Origin: Pseudo-nitzschia pungens
Lineage: Eukaryota; Bacillariophyta; Bacillariophyceae; Bacillariales; Bacillariaceae
DNA: 64,000 bases
NCBI GenBank assembly: GCA_037355855.1
Contig: CM074758.1
Location: forward strand, 5,925,001 to 5,989,000
Reading direction: 5' to 3'
Shown here: positions 1 to 10,500 of the stretch, in pieces
How positions within the stretch are numbered: position 1 is the first letter of the stretch
How the letters are laid out: each line of letters opens with the position of its first letter
Translations under genes and position numbers: made by a program
The notes under the pieces: generated by a model
The model's database searches: none
Seen by the model: only the letters and a program-made list of their open reading frames with translations
What the model was told of the DNA's origin: nothing

Positions 1-1
1 T

Positions 2-262
2 GACGCTGAACAACACCAATCTCTTGATGCTTCCATCACCTCTGAACTGGCCATTGGCGCAGCTGGTGCACTTCCCCAGTCACACTCCCTTTTACAAACC
101 CCTTTCCACGTCCTACAAGGTTACACCCTGACTGCCAAGAGGCAGTGGCTTGCAACCATCCACCTTGCCAGGAAGCAATATGCAGCACCTGTCCAACCAG
201 TGCAGCCATACCAACAAGAGGCTGCTCTCCTCAGAGCCTGGCTTACTGGACCTCAGGGTTGA
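2..262 (+). pseudogene. C-terminal fragment of an unidentified ORF, possibly LINE polyprotein
   Basis: The reading frame is open from the left edge of the window for 86 codons and stops at TGA 260-262. The last third is basic and aromatic (AKRQWLATIHLARKQY) and contains no domain I can name. Its position just upstream of an AT-rich tail ending in ATT repeats suggests the C-terminus of a non-LTR retrotransposon polyprotein. That is inference from context. The N-terminal part is outside the window, so completeness cannot be judged. Confidence 0.3.
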
Positions 263-569
263 TTCCACTTTGTACCTTGGTTTTGTCTTCTGTTCCTGCT
301 TCTTATCCTGTCATATACCTTTTGATACTGGATCTTATCCCAATATCTCCATTTCCATCTCACTTTCTCTCAAGTCCCTATTTTGTGGGACTTGTTTGTC
401 TTTTTCCCTGCTTGATGTTCAAGGTTTGTTTGAAAATTTGTCGTTCTACCACTTGGGGTCCTGACTCTATGATGGAGGCGACGTTAAAGTCTGGTTACAG
501 ACTGAGTAATTTAGTTTCACTTTCGGTGATTAAAGTTATTTAAATATGGATATTATTATTATTGTAACT
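263..569 (+). mobile_element. Possible LINE 3' UTR and tail
   Basis: This non-coding stretch follows the stop codon at 260-262. It ends in an AT-rich segment and a short ATT microsatellite (about 549-564). At 570 the sequence changes abruptly to a gypsy fragment on the opposite strand. A simple-repeat tail abutting another element is typical of LINE 3' ends, but no target duplication is visible because the 5' end is outside the window. Confidence 0.3.
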
Positions 570-1925
570 CCAGAGCACCTCTGTGGGTGTAGAATATGGA
601 TTTCGTGGGATTGCTCTATTATTTTTGGAGCTTCCTGTGGACTATTTGTTTGTCCGGGAACAAGGTTGGCCTTGTTGTTGCTGCTGTACCCTTTTGTTTT
701 GTTTTGCGTCTGTACCCGTATCGATATCGATGTTGTCGATTCGATTGATTCATGGCCTTTAGCGTCTGTACCCGTGCAAGTCTCGCTTTATTTATCTGCC
801 ATTGAATCTATTTATTGTTTTTAGTTGGTTGATTGTTGTTGCCGTCACTGTGGATCGGTCTCGAGCGCATTGATGTAGTTCGAATATTTTGTTTGCAACA
901 GGGCTCATCTCTGTAGGTTCCTTCCCCTCTTTTTCTGGGAGTTCTCCTCCATGCGTCTTCCCAGTCAGCAGAAGTGAGCTGGCATTCAGTTCCAGGGGAG
1001 CTGAAGGCACGGTGCTGGATACAGTGATCCTTATATTCATTGTTGTTTATGGTGGCTATGGTTGCCAAGTGAGGCTGCCGTCAGGGTTTCTCGCGACGCG
1101 TCCTCCATGTTGCATGCAATAGGCTTCAATTGCTTGCTGTTCGTGGGCTTGGAGCGATTCTGAAGCAGTGCTTCCAGTTTCATTGCTAGGAGTCGTGGCA
1201 GTGCTGTTGTTGCTGCTTTGGCTCCTTTTGGAATATCTGTTCTTTGGGCATTCGGACCAATCGTGATCATGACCTGGGATCCTGCAGGGGTTATTATATT
1301 TTCTTTTGCCATTGGGTGTCTCTTGCTCTTGATCGTCTTCGGATTCAGCGTCGCTGTCACTGTCCAAATTAGAGCTGTTGTTATCAGAGCTGCTGTTATT
1401 GGCGTCCGAATCAGAGCTGTTACTGTCGATGCTTTCAGCGTCCGAATCAGCATTTGGGTGCGTGTCCGAAGACGCTTTTCTTTTGCCTTGACGTTCTAAG
1501 CAGCTCATATGGTCGACGATGAATTGGATAGTTGTATCTTCTTGTATTCCTTGGTGGATTAGACCATAGCTGTTGATCCATTTGCTTGGGAAGCTGTGCA
1601 GGAGGATTGTTTTTGCTTCTGTTGGTGATAGGTCAGTTCCATGGCCTTGGAGCCTTTTGGTATATTTGAAGAGAATTTGCATCCGGTCTGCATGGTCTTT
1701 GCAGGAGACGTTGCTTGGTTTCTTGCATTCGGAGCTTTGAAGGTAAGTGTGCATGATATCTTTTGCATCTGTTGCATTGCAATAGTGTTCCTTAATAAAG
1801 TCATTGATTGCTGCGTTATATCCTTCGACGCTGTCTTCATATTGGTATTCGTCGGCTTCTAATGGATCTTGTAGCATGTGTGTCCATTTGCTTTGGGCGT
1901 CTGTATTTAGGCATCTGGTGAAGCC
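570..1925 (-). mobile_element. Ty3/gypsy fragment A (gag plus start of pol)
   Basis: This minus-strand fragment is homologous to the gag/protease junction and gag of the gypsy elements at 3740-6798, 20254-26059 and 20149-31724. It has no LTR. It is cut at 570 by the presumed LINE tail and at about 1925 by unrelated plus-strand sequence. The conserved block after gag includes the motif THGGELPEKEGKEP, matching THGGDLPDKEGKEP in the intact elements. Confidence 0.8.
1056..1925 (-). pseudogene. Gypsy Gag, 5'-truncated (fragment A)
   Basis: About 290 codons of capsid/nucleocapsid-like protein. From N to C it has a conserved capsid block (DAKDIMHTYL, ILLHSFPSKW, IVDHMSCLER), a Ser/Asp-rich linker, and the Cys/His segment NPCRIPGHDHDWSECPKN shared with the other gypsy Gags. 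Roughly the first 85 residues present in the complete copies are missing, because homology starts at CLNTDAQSKW next to the break at 1925. The frame ends in TAG at 1056-1058 and meets TAA two codons later. Intact relatives use a single TGA here. It is non-functional as it stands. Confidence 0.75.
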
Positions 1926-2150
1926 AGTGTGGCACTGTTTGCTGAGCATTGTTTGAATGAATCCAAACTCCTGCCCTGTGATCTTTTCAATCGGCGCATG
2001 AAGAATGTCTGTCCCTCAAGTTTTTCCTATCTTGCCAATAACAAGCATGAAGCTTCTGAATGCACATGGCTTCAGCCTGGAGGCACAGGTTTTTCCATTG
2101 ACCAACTGTTCAGCTCCCACAAGGTTGCCCATGGGGCTGATCATCAACGC
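1926..2150 (+). pseudogene. Possible LINE endonuclease fragment
   Basis: A plus-strand frame running from about 1929 encodes a stretch containing WLQPGGTGFSIDQLF and later GADHQ. The PGGT motif followed by a G-x-D is reminiscent of the apurinic-endonuclease domain of diatom LINE proteins, where a similar motif precedes an LGRW segment. No LGRW or catalytic His is visible, and after about 2150 the frame becomes low-complexity. The reading is tentative. The fragment directly abuts gypsy fragment A. Confidence 0.25.
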
Positions 2151-2599
2151 GCCCTGTCTACTAGTAGCAATGCGCTGCGAGTCCAAGCTGTGCTTGTCTC
2201 CTTGCTCCTGCCAGTCCTTTTAGCTGCTGCTATAGGCCTCTCTCCTGTCAGGGCATCGATGTTGTCCCCTTGTTGCTGCTGCTGCTCTTTCGCCGCAAGG
2301 ACGGACATAAACGATGTTCTTCAAGGAAAGAGGCTTAATCAATCTGGCAGCATCTTTGCATCTAGCGTCTGCTGTGAATCCTCGCGTCTAGCGTCTGTTG
2401 TGAATCGCATTTTAGCTTCTGCTGCGGCATCGACTTGAGGACGGGAATATACCAATCCTTTCCCTTCAGGTCGTCTACCGATTTATTGCTATGGATTTGG
2501 TCATCGATCCGTTGCTATCGATCCGTTGGAATACATCAATCCCTCGAGCGCTTTCAGTGCAAGGACAAAATATACAGGGCACATTGTCTCATACAGGAT
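2151..2599. other. Spacer without recognisable gene
   Basis: About 450 bases of stop-rich sequence between the possible LINE piece and the copia remnant. It contains a short GCT trinucleotide run (about 2273-2283) and a repeated ATCTAGCGTCTG-like word near 2360 and 2390. I see no supported coding region or RNA gene. Confidence 0.5.
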
Positions 2600-2797
2600 T
2601 CAGGGGATTTCTTCGGGTTCCTGGTTTGGGCGTCCGCTCGTAAGGTAGTCTTCTTGGCCATCCACGACTAATCTTGCCTTCCTTGTAAGGGACCCCAACT
2701 TCGCGTCAAAGATCATGTGCGTCGTGATCTTGCTGAATCCTTCTTCAAACGCCATTTCTTTGTTCCCCATTCTTTCTCGTAGATCAGTCGTCGGGCA
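2600..2797 (-). pseudogene. Ty1/copia reverse transcriptase remnant
   Basis: A 66-codon minus-strand frame contains ITTHMIFDAKLGSLTRKARL followed by VVDGQ. This matches the start of the copia reverse-transcriptase domain, where a Lys-Ala/Ser-Arg-Leu-Val segment and a Gly follow the first beta strands. The same region in the copia element at 50042-52756 reads YKSRLVAGGHL. The frame is closed by stops on both sides, and no catalytic aspartates remain. It is an isolated remnant with no LTRs nearby. Confidence 0.6.
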
Positions 2798-3015
2798 CTA
2801 CCGATGACACCTTTTCTTCTGTCACGAGCAAAGATGGGCTTCTTGTTGAGGACGTTGGTAGTTTCAGAGATACTTTTTGCAAATATAATACTTGCAAACA
2901 TACAGGCCTTCCGGACGTAGAACGTCATAGACATTCAGATTCGATATCTATAAGACATACAGGCCTTACAGACTCCGATCCTTCCGGATCCATCTAATTG
3001 CGAACGTCGCAATCT

Positions 3016-3159
3016 TCAATTCCTTCGGATACCGTATCCAATGGCAGCAATAAGATCCTCCTTGTCTTTCAAAGAACGAAAGTTCTTGTCTGTTCGGTTC
3101 TGTAGAACTTGGAGTTGCTTGACAACCATAGTCATGAAATCATCCTCCGCATGCACCAT
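3016..3159 (-). pseudogene. Short coding remnant, unidentified
   Basis: A 47-codon minus-strand frame (starting MVHAEDDFMTMVVKQLQV) has a helical, charged composition. It is preceded in another frame by an Ala/Pro/Gly-rich stretch (about 3160-3306), which suggests a frameshifted two-part protein. It lies upstream, on the same strand, of the copia RT remnant, so it could be a piece of the same element's Gag. I do not recognise the family. Confidence 0.25.
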
Positions 3160-3306
3160 AGATCCTGCCACCTTGGTGTTGGCGCTGGCTTTGGCGTCTG
3201 CGCTCCAGTTGCGCCGGCTCCAGGTGGAGGAGCGTCGGTTCCAGGGACGGTTCCAGGTGCAGTCGTAGCAGCGGCAGCTGCAGCGGCTTGGCTATGGTTA
3301 ACTTGA

Positions 3307-3734
3307 CTTAATGTTCTGAGTGACTAACTTGCTTCAGTTTCTAAACCAAATTCTTTTGTGGTGGGGGACTGTTTCCATCCAAGTTGTCGATCGAAGGTCT
3401 GTATCGATGACGACCAAAAGAAAAGGTATCGTGTCGACAATACCGTGTCGATAGTTTCGAAAGAAAAAGGTATCCACATCGATGGTTCCGAGTCGATGGT
3501 TGGTTACGTGTCGACCAAAAGAGAAGAATTCTATTCGGTCTTTCTGCTCTGGACCAATCGATTTGATTTTGAGATAGTATGACTGATCTCAGGGTTCTTG
3601 GGTTGTCTGATTCCAAGTTCCCTTGGCTAAAAATCAAAAATCGATGGTATGGCAGATTTGAGGTTGTCTGCGCCTCATGAGGTTGTCTGCGCCTCATTTG
3701 TTGGATGGGCCTGACGTCATGTCCTTGGTCTGCT
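3307..3734. other. Spacer with short direct repeats
   Basis: No gene is seen here. Words such as GTGTCGACNA and ACCAAAAGAAAAGGTAT recur between 3410 and 3520, and a 19-bp direct repeat (GAGGTTGTCTGCGCCTCAT) occurs twice in tandem near 3660-3700. The right edge is the target site of element B. Confidence 0.5.
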
Positions 3735-3739
3735 GGACA

Positions 3740-4041
3740 TGTTACACTCTAAGGTAGAAATACGCGATAGGAGTATTTTAAAGAGGTATGATTAATAAAT
3801 TGTGATAAGAGAATGGTTGAATACTTTACGAGATGGGAATGATTTCTTGAGTATGGAATGAATGATCGAATATTGTTTGTCGAGTCATTTGAATCTTTGT
3901 TTGAATTGTATGTGTATTCTTGTACGTTGGATATTCAGTATATGTACACGAATATTATATATATTCTTGTATATTGGAGCACATGCGGGATTCAATAATC
4001 ATTTAGAGCCTCTCGTAGGGTACCTACGTCAGCATGTAACA
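3740..4041 (-). repeat. LTR of element B (3' LTR)
   Basis: The 302-bp repeat begins TGTTACACTCTAAGG and ends GCATGTAACA on the plus strand. It is near-identical to 6497-6798. The first 12 or so bases and the last 10 resemble the LTR termini of elements C and D, so the families are related, although the LTR interiors differ. Confidence 0.93.
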
Positions 4042-4641
4042 TAGTTCCCCAATGATTAGGTGAAGTTTGCATGTGGTTCGATAGTAGAATAAGGTTCGAT
4101 AGTAGAATAAGGTTCTGAGTTGAGTAGTATCAATGGAAAGAGATATGCTTGTTCGGAGAACTGGTTGAAGATGATATATGCCATTTGAAATATTTCGAAG
4201 ATATATGGCAATGTCGATTGAAGAAGGTTCTTTGTGATACTCAAAAAATCGAAGATTTGTTTCTTGTTCTTGAGAAGGGTCATAATGACATGCTAAAAAT
4301 AGCAAAAAGAGTCGAAGAAAATTCTTTTCCTCCCCCAACTGTGATGTACCTCTCGGGGTAGTGGAGCTGATTTTGAAATTGAGTTGATGTTTGAAATCGA
4401 TTGCTCTTAGGCATAAAAACACCTCCTGTTGTAATAGGAGTTAGTCGGTAGGTGAAAAGCCGAGCTGCGTTGGATGTGTCGCTTGCCGTATCTGCGATCG
4501 TATGTTTAAAGCAGAGAGCGGACGCATTGTTAGTGTTGTATGGAATTGCGTTCAAAGTCAATTACGATTTGCCGTATACTTGGGCCGGTCTTTCATTTTT
4601 GGGTGTTATTTGCAGCAGTCTACTGGAGGTTCGAATTCTTG
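4042..4641 (+). other. Non-gypsy insert within element B; possible captured gene pieces
   Basis: This stretch replaces most of pol in element B. On the plus strand, opposite to the element, are two short frames with protein-like composition. The first (4149-4361) contains EDLFLVLEKGHNDMLKIAKR. The second (4452-4641) is hydrophobic and could hold membrane helices (ALLVLYGIAFKVNYDLPYTW). A 15-bp tandem repeat (about 4077-4111) reads AGGTTCGATAGTAGAATA-like. Capture of host exons by the retrotransposon is inference. There is no family assignment. Confidence 0.3.
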
Positions 4642-5150
4642 TACCTCCAGAGCACCTCTGTGGGTGTAGGATATAATTTTGTGGGATTGCTCTTGTTTAT
4701 TATCTAGAGCTCCCTGCGGATGATCTGTTTATTTAGAACAAGGTTGGCCTTGTTGTTGCTGCTGTACCCTTTTGCGATTTACCCTTTATCGATATCGATA
4801 TACAATTTGATTCAATTCGATCGTTGATTGATTCATGGCTTTAGCGTCTGTCCCCTTGCAAGTTGATCTGCGTCCAGATCGCTTTGCGTTTGTCTATTTG
4901 CCATTGAATCTGTTTATTGTTTTGTTATTTGGTTGATTGTTGTTGCCGTCACTGTGGATCGGACTGAGCGCTTTGTAGTTCGAACGTATTGTTTGCAACA
5001 GGGCTCATCTCTGTAGGTTCTTTCCTCTCTTTTGGGGAGTTCCCTCCATGCGTCTTCCCAGTCAGCAGGGCTGAGCTGGCATCCAGGTCCAGGGGAGCTG
5101 GAGGCACGGTGCTGGATGCTGTGATCCTTATATTTTCTTTGTTCGAGTGG
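4642..5150 (-). pseudogene. Start of pol, truncated (element B)
   Basis: The minus-strand sequence is homologous to the gag-pol junction of the other gypsy elements, including SALLTGKTHGG, followed by decayed protease-proximal sequence. It shares its left edge (CTCCAGAGCACC on plus) with fragment A. It is out of frame with the preceding gag, so it could not be read as a fusion. Confidence 0.55.
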
Positions 5151-6218
5151 CTATGGTTGCCAAGTGAGGCTGCCGTCGTGCTGGCGTTCAACGCGGCCTC
5201 CGTGTTCCATGCAATAGGATTCTATTGCTTGCCTGATATGGGCTTGGAAGGTTTCGTTGGTAGTGGTGGAAGCAGCAGTGCTGCCATTTTCGTTGCTAGG
5301 GGCCGTAGCAGTGCTGTTGTTGCTGCTATTGCTCTTATTTCTTTTGGAATATCTGTTCTTTGGACATTCGGACCAATCATGATTGTGTCCTGGGATCCTG
5401 CAGGGATTGTTTTATTTTCTTTTGCCACCGGATGGCTCCTGCTCTTTCTCTTCTTCTTCGGATTCAGCGTCGCTATCACTGTCTGAATTAGAGCTGTTGC
5501 TGTTGGCGTCCGAATCAGAGCTGTTGCTGTCGGTGCTTTCAGCGTCCGAATCAGTAGCCGACGCTTTTCTTTTTCTTTGGCGCTCTAAACAGCTCATGTG
5601 GTCGACGATGAATCGTACAGTGGTATCTTCTTGGATTCCTTGGTGGATTAGACCATAGCTGTTGATCCATTTGCTTGGGAAGCTATGTAGCAGAATGGTC
5701 TTGGCTTCTGTCGGTGATAGGTCAGTTCCATGTCCTTGGAGTCTTTTGGTATATTTGAAGAGAATTAGCATTCGGTCTGCATGGTCTTTGCATGATTTAT
5801 TGCTTGGTTTCTTCAGCGTTCGAAGGTATGTATGCATGATATCCTTTGCATCTGTGGCGTTGCAATAGTCTTGCTCGATAAAGTCACTAATTGCTTGGTT
5901 GTATCCATTGAGCGTTAGTGGGTATCGACGTTGGTTTCTTGTTAAGTCTGTCCATTTTGTTTGAGCGTCAACAGAGAGAGATCGATTGAAGTGAGCGATG
6001 TATGTGTTGACTGGTAGACTTAGAAGCTTTGCGGCGTTCCTGAAGGCTTCTTCCACGAATAGGAATTCTTCTAGACCTCCTTTGTTGGTGAATAGAGGGA
6101 TCTTCATGCTGTCTTGTTGTCCATTGGCATGTGTAATGGAGAGCTTGGTGAGTTTTGGCTTGCTTCTCTTGAAGGAAGGGATGTAGTTGATTGGAGGATC
6201 TCTGTAAAGTCCTGCCAT
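5151..6218 (-). pseudogene. Gypsy Gag with premature stop (element B)
   Basis: The frame starts at ATG 6218 (MAGLYRDPPINYIPSFKRSK) and is open for 268 codons. It is broken by TAA at 5412-5414 and then continues in the same frame through the Cys/His segment (NPCRIPGHNHDWSECPKN) to TAG at 5151-5153. Its conserved blocks DAKDIMHTYL, ILLHSFPSKW and IVDHMSCLER match fragment A and elements C/D. The TAA falls just before the nucleocapsid-like motif, so a truncated capsid without its RNA-binding tail would be made. Upstream, 6219-6496 is leader sequence adjoining the 5' LTR. Confidence 0.8.
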
Positions 6219-6483
6219 TGTTTCTTGATTTGATTCAGAGCGTTCGATCGATTCGGTGTTCGATCGATTCGGTGTTTGATCGGTCGTATCGGAGATTGCG
6301 GTTGTTCCGTTTGATCGATTCGTAGATTTGGATTGGTTCTTGCTTCGATGGATTCTTTCGGAGATTGCGATCGATCGTTGTTTCTTTTTGCTTGTCAGGG
6401 TATCGAGGTATCCCTGTTGTTTAGGTTAAAGGTTGTTTTGGATTCAGTACTGATTTCCTGTCTGTCTTCTACTTAAAAGATAA

Positions 6484-6497
6484 ACAGTAATTACTGT
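6484..6497. promoter_or_regulatory. 14-bp palindrome at the primer-binding-site position (element B)
   Basis: ACAGTAATTACTGT is a perfect palindrome touching the inner end of the 5' LTR. The same palindrome is found beside the 5' LTRs of elements C and D. No TGG-starting tRNA-complementary stretch is seen here. Its role (primer site, hairpin or dimer site) is inference. Confidence 0.6.
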
Positions 6498-6798
6498 GTT
6501 ACACTCTAAGGTAGAAATACGCGATAGGAGTATTTTAAAGAGGTATGATTAATAAATTGTGATAAGAGAATGGTTGAATACTTTACGAGATGGGAATGAT
6601 TTCTTGAGTATGGAATGAATGATCGAATATTGTTCGTCGAGTCATTTGAATCTTTGTTTGAATTGTATGTGTATTCTTGTACGTTGGATATTCAGTATAT
6701 GTACACGAATATTATATATATTCTTGTATATTGGAGCACATGCGGGATTCAATAATCATTTAGAGCCTCTCGTAGGGTACCTACGTCAGCATGTAACA
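6497..6798 (-). repeat. LTR of element B (5' LTR)
   Basis: This 302-bp partner of 3740-4041 has matching TG...CA ends and is followed by GGACA, the repeat of 3735-3739. On the minus strand this is the promoter-bearing 5' LTR. Confidence 0.93.
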
Positions 6799-6803
6799 GG
6801 ACA

Positions 6804-7352
6804 CTGTCTTCACTGGAAGGTACGTGGCGTTCTGTCTCCACGAAAGTCCTTTTCCAGCGTTGTCCCATCCGTGGCAAACGTCCCCTTGAATCCTGTAAAA
6901 TAACAGGGAATCATGGACGCTGCTTTCTCCACGTCCTGCTCCTTCCCCACCGGATCAAGCCTCCATGGTGCCACCATGACGCTCGTCTACTGTATTTAAC
7001 AGGCCCCAGAGGTGGATGTGTGGGCTCCGGTCGGTTCGCGGGTCTGGGGAAGGGCTCCCCATTAACATCAGGGATCTCGCGATGTCAGCTACTGGTCCAG
7101 TTACAGCTGAGGTTTTACATCCAAGTGAAGGCATGGATGCCAGTGGTGATCAGCCAGCTGGGTTTCATCACGCGCTCTAGCCGGCGTCCCGGTTCGTAGT
7201 GGGTCGAGCGGTGGGTCTGATAAACTGCGTTGATATTGCTCGTCAGCAACCTTCGTGGAACTTGAATCGTCTCGTAGATAAACGTCTTGTACTGGTCTGA
7301 AAAATAGGGGAAAGCCTTAACAATAATAAGACGTAAAGTCCTGGCAAATTGT
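6804..7352. other. Spacer between elements B and G2
   Basis: No firm gene is seen. A 55-codon minus-strand frame at 6810-6977 (starting MVAPWRLDPVGKEQDVEKAA) looks protein-like but is short and matches nothing I know. A longer frame near 7115-7363 crosses into the G2 LTR and is therefore a chance frame. This DNA was contiguous with 13220 onward before G2 inserted, and with about 3734 leftward before B inserted. Confidence 0.4.
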
Positions 7353-7357
7353 GAGTC

Positions 7358-7547
7358 TGCCATACCCCGGGTCTACTAGTGATTAGAAAGTAGTAGTGAT
7401 ATGCAAATTGTGAGCCCTATTGGTTAGTCTATTTGCTACAGTTCTAAGAGCCCTCCGAATCAGCGATTCTGTCGGCTCGCTGATTCTTTTATCCTTATCC
7501 TTAATCCAGTCCCGAGTGGACTCGTGACTGTATTTTGGTGCACGGCA
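7358..7547 (-). repeat. LTR of element G2 (3' LTR)
   Basis: This 190-bp direct repeat has TG...CA ends. The purine-rich GGAGGAGTA (minus strand, 7548-7556) immediately precedes it and is the likely polypurine tract priming plus-strand DNA synthesis. Confidence 0.94.
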
Positions 7548-7565
7548 TACTCCTCCATGGTACTG

Positions 7566-10500
7566 TTACGATTTAATAGGATCCCTGCAATAATAGGGGT
7601 GTACTCTCCTAATGTTAACCCGATCGGTTACAAAGGGAGCCGTTTCAATAGTTACAGTTCCATTATCATGGGCCTTGAGCACCTTGTAAGGTCCTTGCCG
7701 TGGGAAGGATAGTTTTGGAATAATGCCCTTCCTTTCCAGGGTGACATAGTCTCCTTCTTTATAGACATGGGGGATCCTCTTCTGGTTTTCCCTGATGTTG
7801 CTCTTGTGGATGCTTTTCTGCTTCCTTGCTTGGATTGCTTCCCAATCCACTGGGAAGTTCACCGGCATGAACATGTCTCGACCAAACACCAGTTGCGCTG
7901 GGGAGTACCCCAGGGTGGTATGGATGGCGCTTCTGATAGCATATGCTGCCTTGGTGGTGAATTCCTCAAAAGGGTCCTTCTCGTGGAGGTCCCTGTTTTC
8001 CAGGTTGAAGGACAACAGACAGTCCTTTAATACCTGATGGATCCTTTCCAACACCGAGTTGGATTGTGGGTTCCAAGCCCCACTGGGCTTTCTTTTCATC
8101 CCCATGTTCTCGCAGAGCTCTTGGAACTCTGCTTTGAACTCACTCCCGCCATCAAAGCCAATTTCCTTTGGGCGCGGATATCTTGCCAGCCAGGTACTGT
8201 CCAACAATCGTTGAGTTTCTGCTGCATTTGGGGAGTCCTTCAGGTGAGCCAGTTCAAACCATCCGGTCACTGGGTCCACCATGGTGAGGACATGGATTTG
8301 GTAGTCTTTACCATTTTTGTTGTGGACAGTTGCAGGTCCCCAGAGGTCCACATTGACCCTCTGCCATTTGGTGACCTCAGCTGCTTTTTCCGGTAGTAGT
8401 CCATACTTCTTCCGGCCACTCTTCTTAAACATCTGACACGTGTGGCAGTGCTTACAAAGGTCCTGGACGTCCTTCCGTAGGCCTTTCCAGGTGAAGACTG
8501 AGCGTATGCTCTGTTCCATTCTCTTTTCTCCGGGATGGACCAACATGCTGTGGTACCATTCCATAACTCTATCCTTGAGTTTATCGGGAATCAGGATCTT
8601 TCCTTCTTTATGGATTAGGTTGTAACCTTCCACCATTTTGGTGGTTAGTCGATTGTCTTTTTCCAGAGCATTCACGATTCCTGTGTCCTGTTGCTGGTAG
8701 AACTGAATCATGTCCGGGGCAAGTGGGAATGCACTATTGCCCTGGAATTCTTCCGGCGCTTCTCCAAGCGGGAATAGGAGTTGCCGGAGGTGCTCTTCCT
8801 CATCCGCGTAGGTGAGGGGCTTATTTGGTGGTAGCCATTCCACCGTATCTGCTGGGTCATCCGTAATATCCAGTCGTGATAGTGCATCTGCTGCATCGTT
8901 GTCTTTGCCAGCCACATGCTTGACTACCGGGTGGAACTCCTCCATGAGGAGTCTCCACCGGACCATCCTTTGGGTGGGCATCTGCTGATAGAGCAGGTTA
9001 AGGTGGTCTGTGTGAATAATCACATCTTGTCCTCGTAGGATTCCTTCGAATGCCTTCAGGCCTTCTACTATGCCCAGGAGTTCTTTTTCTCCAACAGTGT
9101 AGTTGAGCTGCGCCGAGTTCAGCTTCCGGGTGTAGAAACCAAGGGGCTTGCCATCTTGGCATACAGTTGCTCCCAGTTGCCTATCGCTGGCGTCTGAGTA
9201 GAGATGAAATGGTTTCGTAAAATCTGGGAATGCGAGTTTCGCTTCGTCTGCGAGCATCCTCTTCGCCTCCATGAAAGCTTTCTGCTCTGCTGGGCCCCAG
9301 TACCAGTTCATTTTTTCATTTTTCCCTGCCAGTTTGTTGAGAGGAGCCAGGATGTGGGAGCGTTGCTTCCACATGTCCCTGTAAAAATTGACCATTCCAA
9401 GGAACATCTTGAGTTGCTTGGTATTCTTTGGGGCTTCCAGGCGCTTCATCGCCTCCAGCTTCTTTGGCTGGGGTTGAATGCCCTCTGTTGTTAACAGGAA
9501 ACCCAGATAATCCACTTCTTTTTGCATGAAGAAGGATTTTCGGAGGTTGGCTCGAAAGCCGGCGTCATCCAATCTTTGTAGGACTGTGTCGATTTTGTTG
9601 AGATGATCCTGTTCGGACTCGCCTTCCCTCTGTATGATTAGGATGTCATCGATATAGACGAGGACATAGTCCAGGTCCCCTAGTAGGTTCATCATGACTG
9701 ACTGGAAGATATCGGGTGCACATGCAATTCCCATTGCCAATCGTTTGTAGGCATATTTTCCCCATGGTAAAATGGTAGAGCAGATCTTCTGGCTCTCCTT
9801 GCAAATGGGAATGGTATAATATCCCTGGGACAAGTCAAGCGCCGTAGCTGACTTGAACTTTTGTAGTCTTTGGATCGTTTCCCCTATTCGTGGTAGGGGG
9901 AATGGTTTCCTTTGGATGGCTGCGTTCATCTTTCGAAAGTCGGTTAGGACGCGAATGTCCCCTGTCTTCTTGGGTTGGCAGAAGGTAGGGGATGCCCACG
10001 GTGAGTCGTCATCGTGGGGGAGTTTTTCCAGGACTCCAATATCACAGAGCCTGGTGATCTCCTTTCGGAGTGCTTGTTCAAAGGCATGGGGTACAGAATA
10101 GTACCTCTGCCGGACCGGTTTGACCCCTGGTTGGAGTTCAATGGACACCGGTTCTATATTTTTGAGCAGACCCAATCCTCCTCCAAAGAGTGTTGGGAAT
10201 TTCTTCAGTGTTTTCTTCAGCGCTTCCTTGGACGCGTCTGTAATCTCCAGGTCATTGACCATAGCATCTATATCGACTTTGGAGTAGTCGGCGTCCAGGA
10301 TTTTGGCTTGCCTTTCTTCCTCTTGTTGGAGGATTGGACTTTGTGTGTTGGCAAAGAATACTGCCTCACATTTGTCCGGGTCAGAGAGCTCCCCCATCCC
10401 CTTCATGGGAATAGAGTCACCCTGCCATTCGATCGTACGGGAGCTGTATTTTATATCCAGTCCCAGTTGTGCCATTAGATCGGATCCTATAATCATGTCA

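Larger units (their letters stand above)
3735..6803 (-). mobile_element. Ty3/gypsy element B, non-autonomous, with target duplication
   Basis: Two 302-bp direct repeats, TG...CA bounded, lie at 3740-4041 and 6497-6798 and are flanked by the 5-bp duplication GGACA (3735-3739 and 6799-6803). Inside, on the minus strand, are a gag with a nonsense codon, only the first part of pol, and then about 600 bp unrelated to gypsy. Reverse transcriptase, RNase H and integrase are absent. I see one substitution between the two LTRs (a C/T near 3870 versus 6629). The insertion therefore looks recent despite the missing pol, which implies that another element supplied the enzymes. Confidence 0.9.

Noticed and set aside
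792..1040. Separate small gene starting MNIRITVSS
   Set aside because: It is the gag-pol linker and protease-proximal region of gypsy fragment A, in frame with its gag.
4629..4660. Possible tRNA B box (GGTTCGAATTC)
   Set aside because: No T-stem pairing and no A box or cloverleaf around it.
7115..7363. 82-residue minus-strand ORF
   Set aside because: Its start codon lies in the G2 LTR and it crosses the target duplication, so it did not exist before insertion; no known domain.
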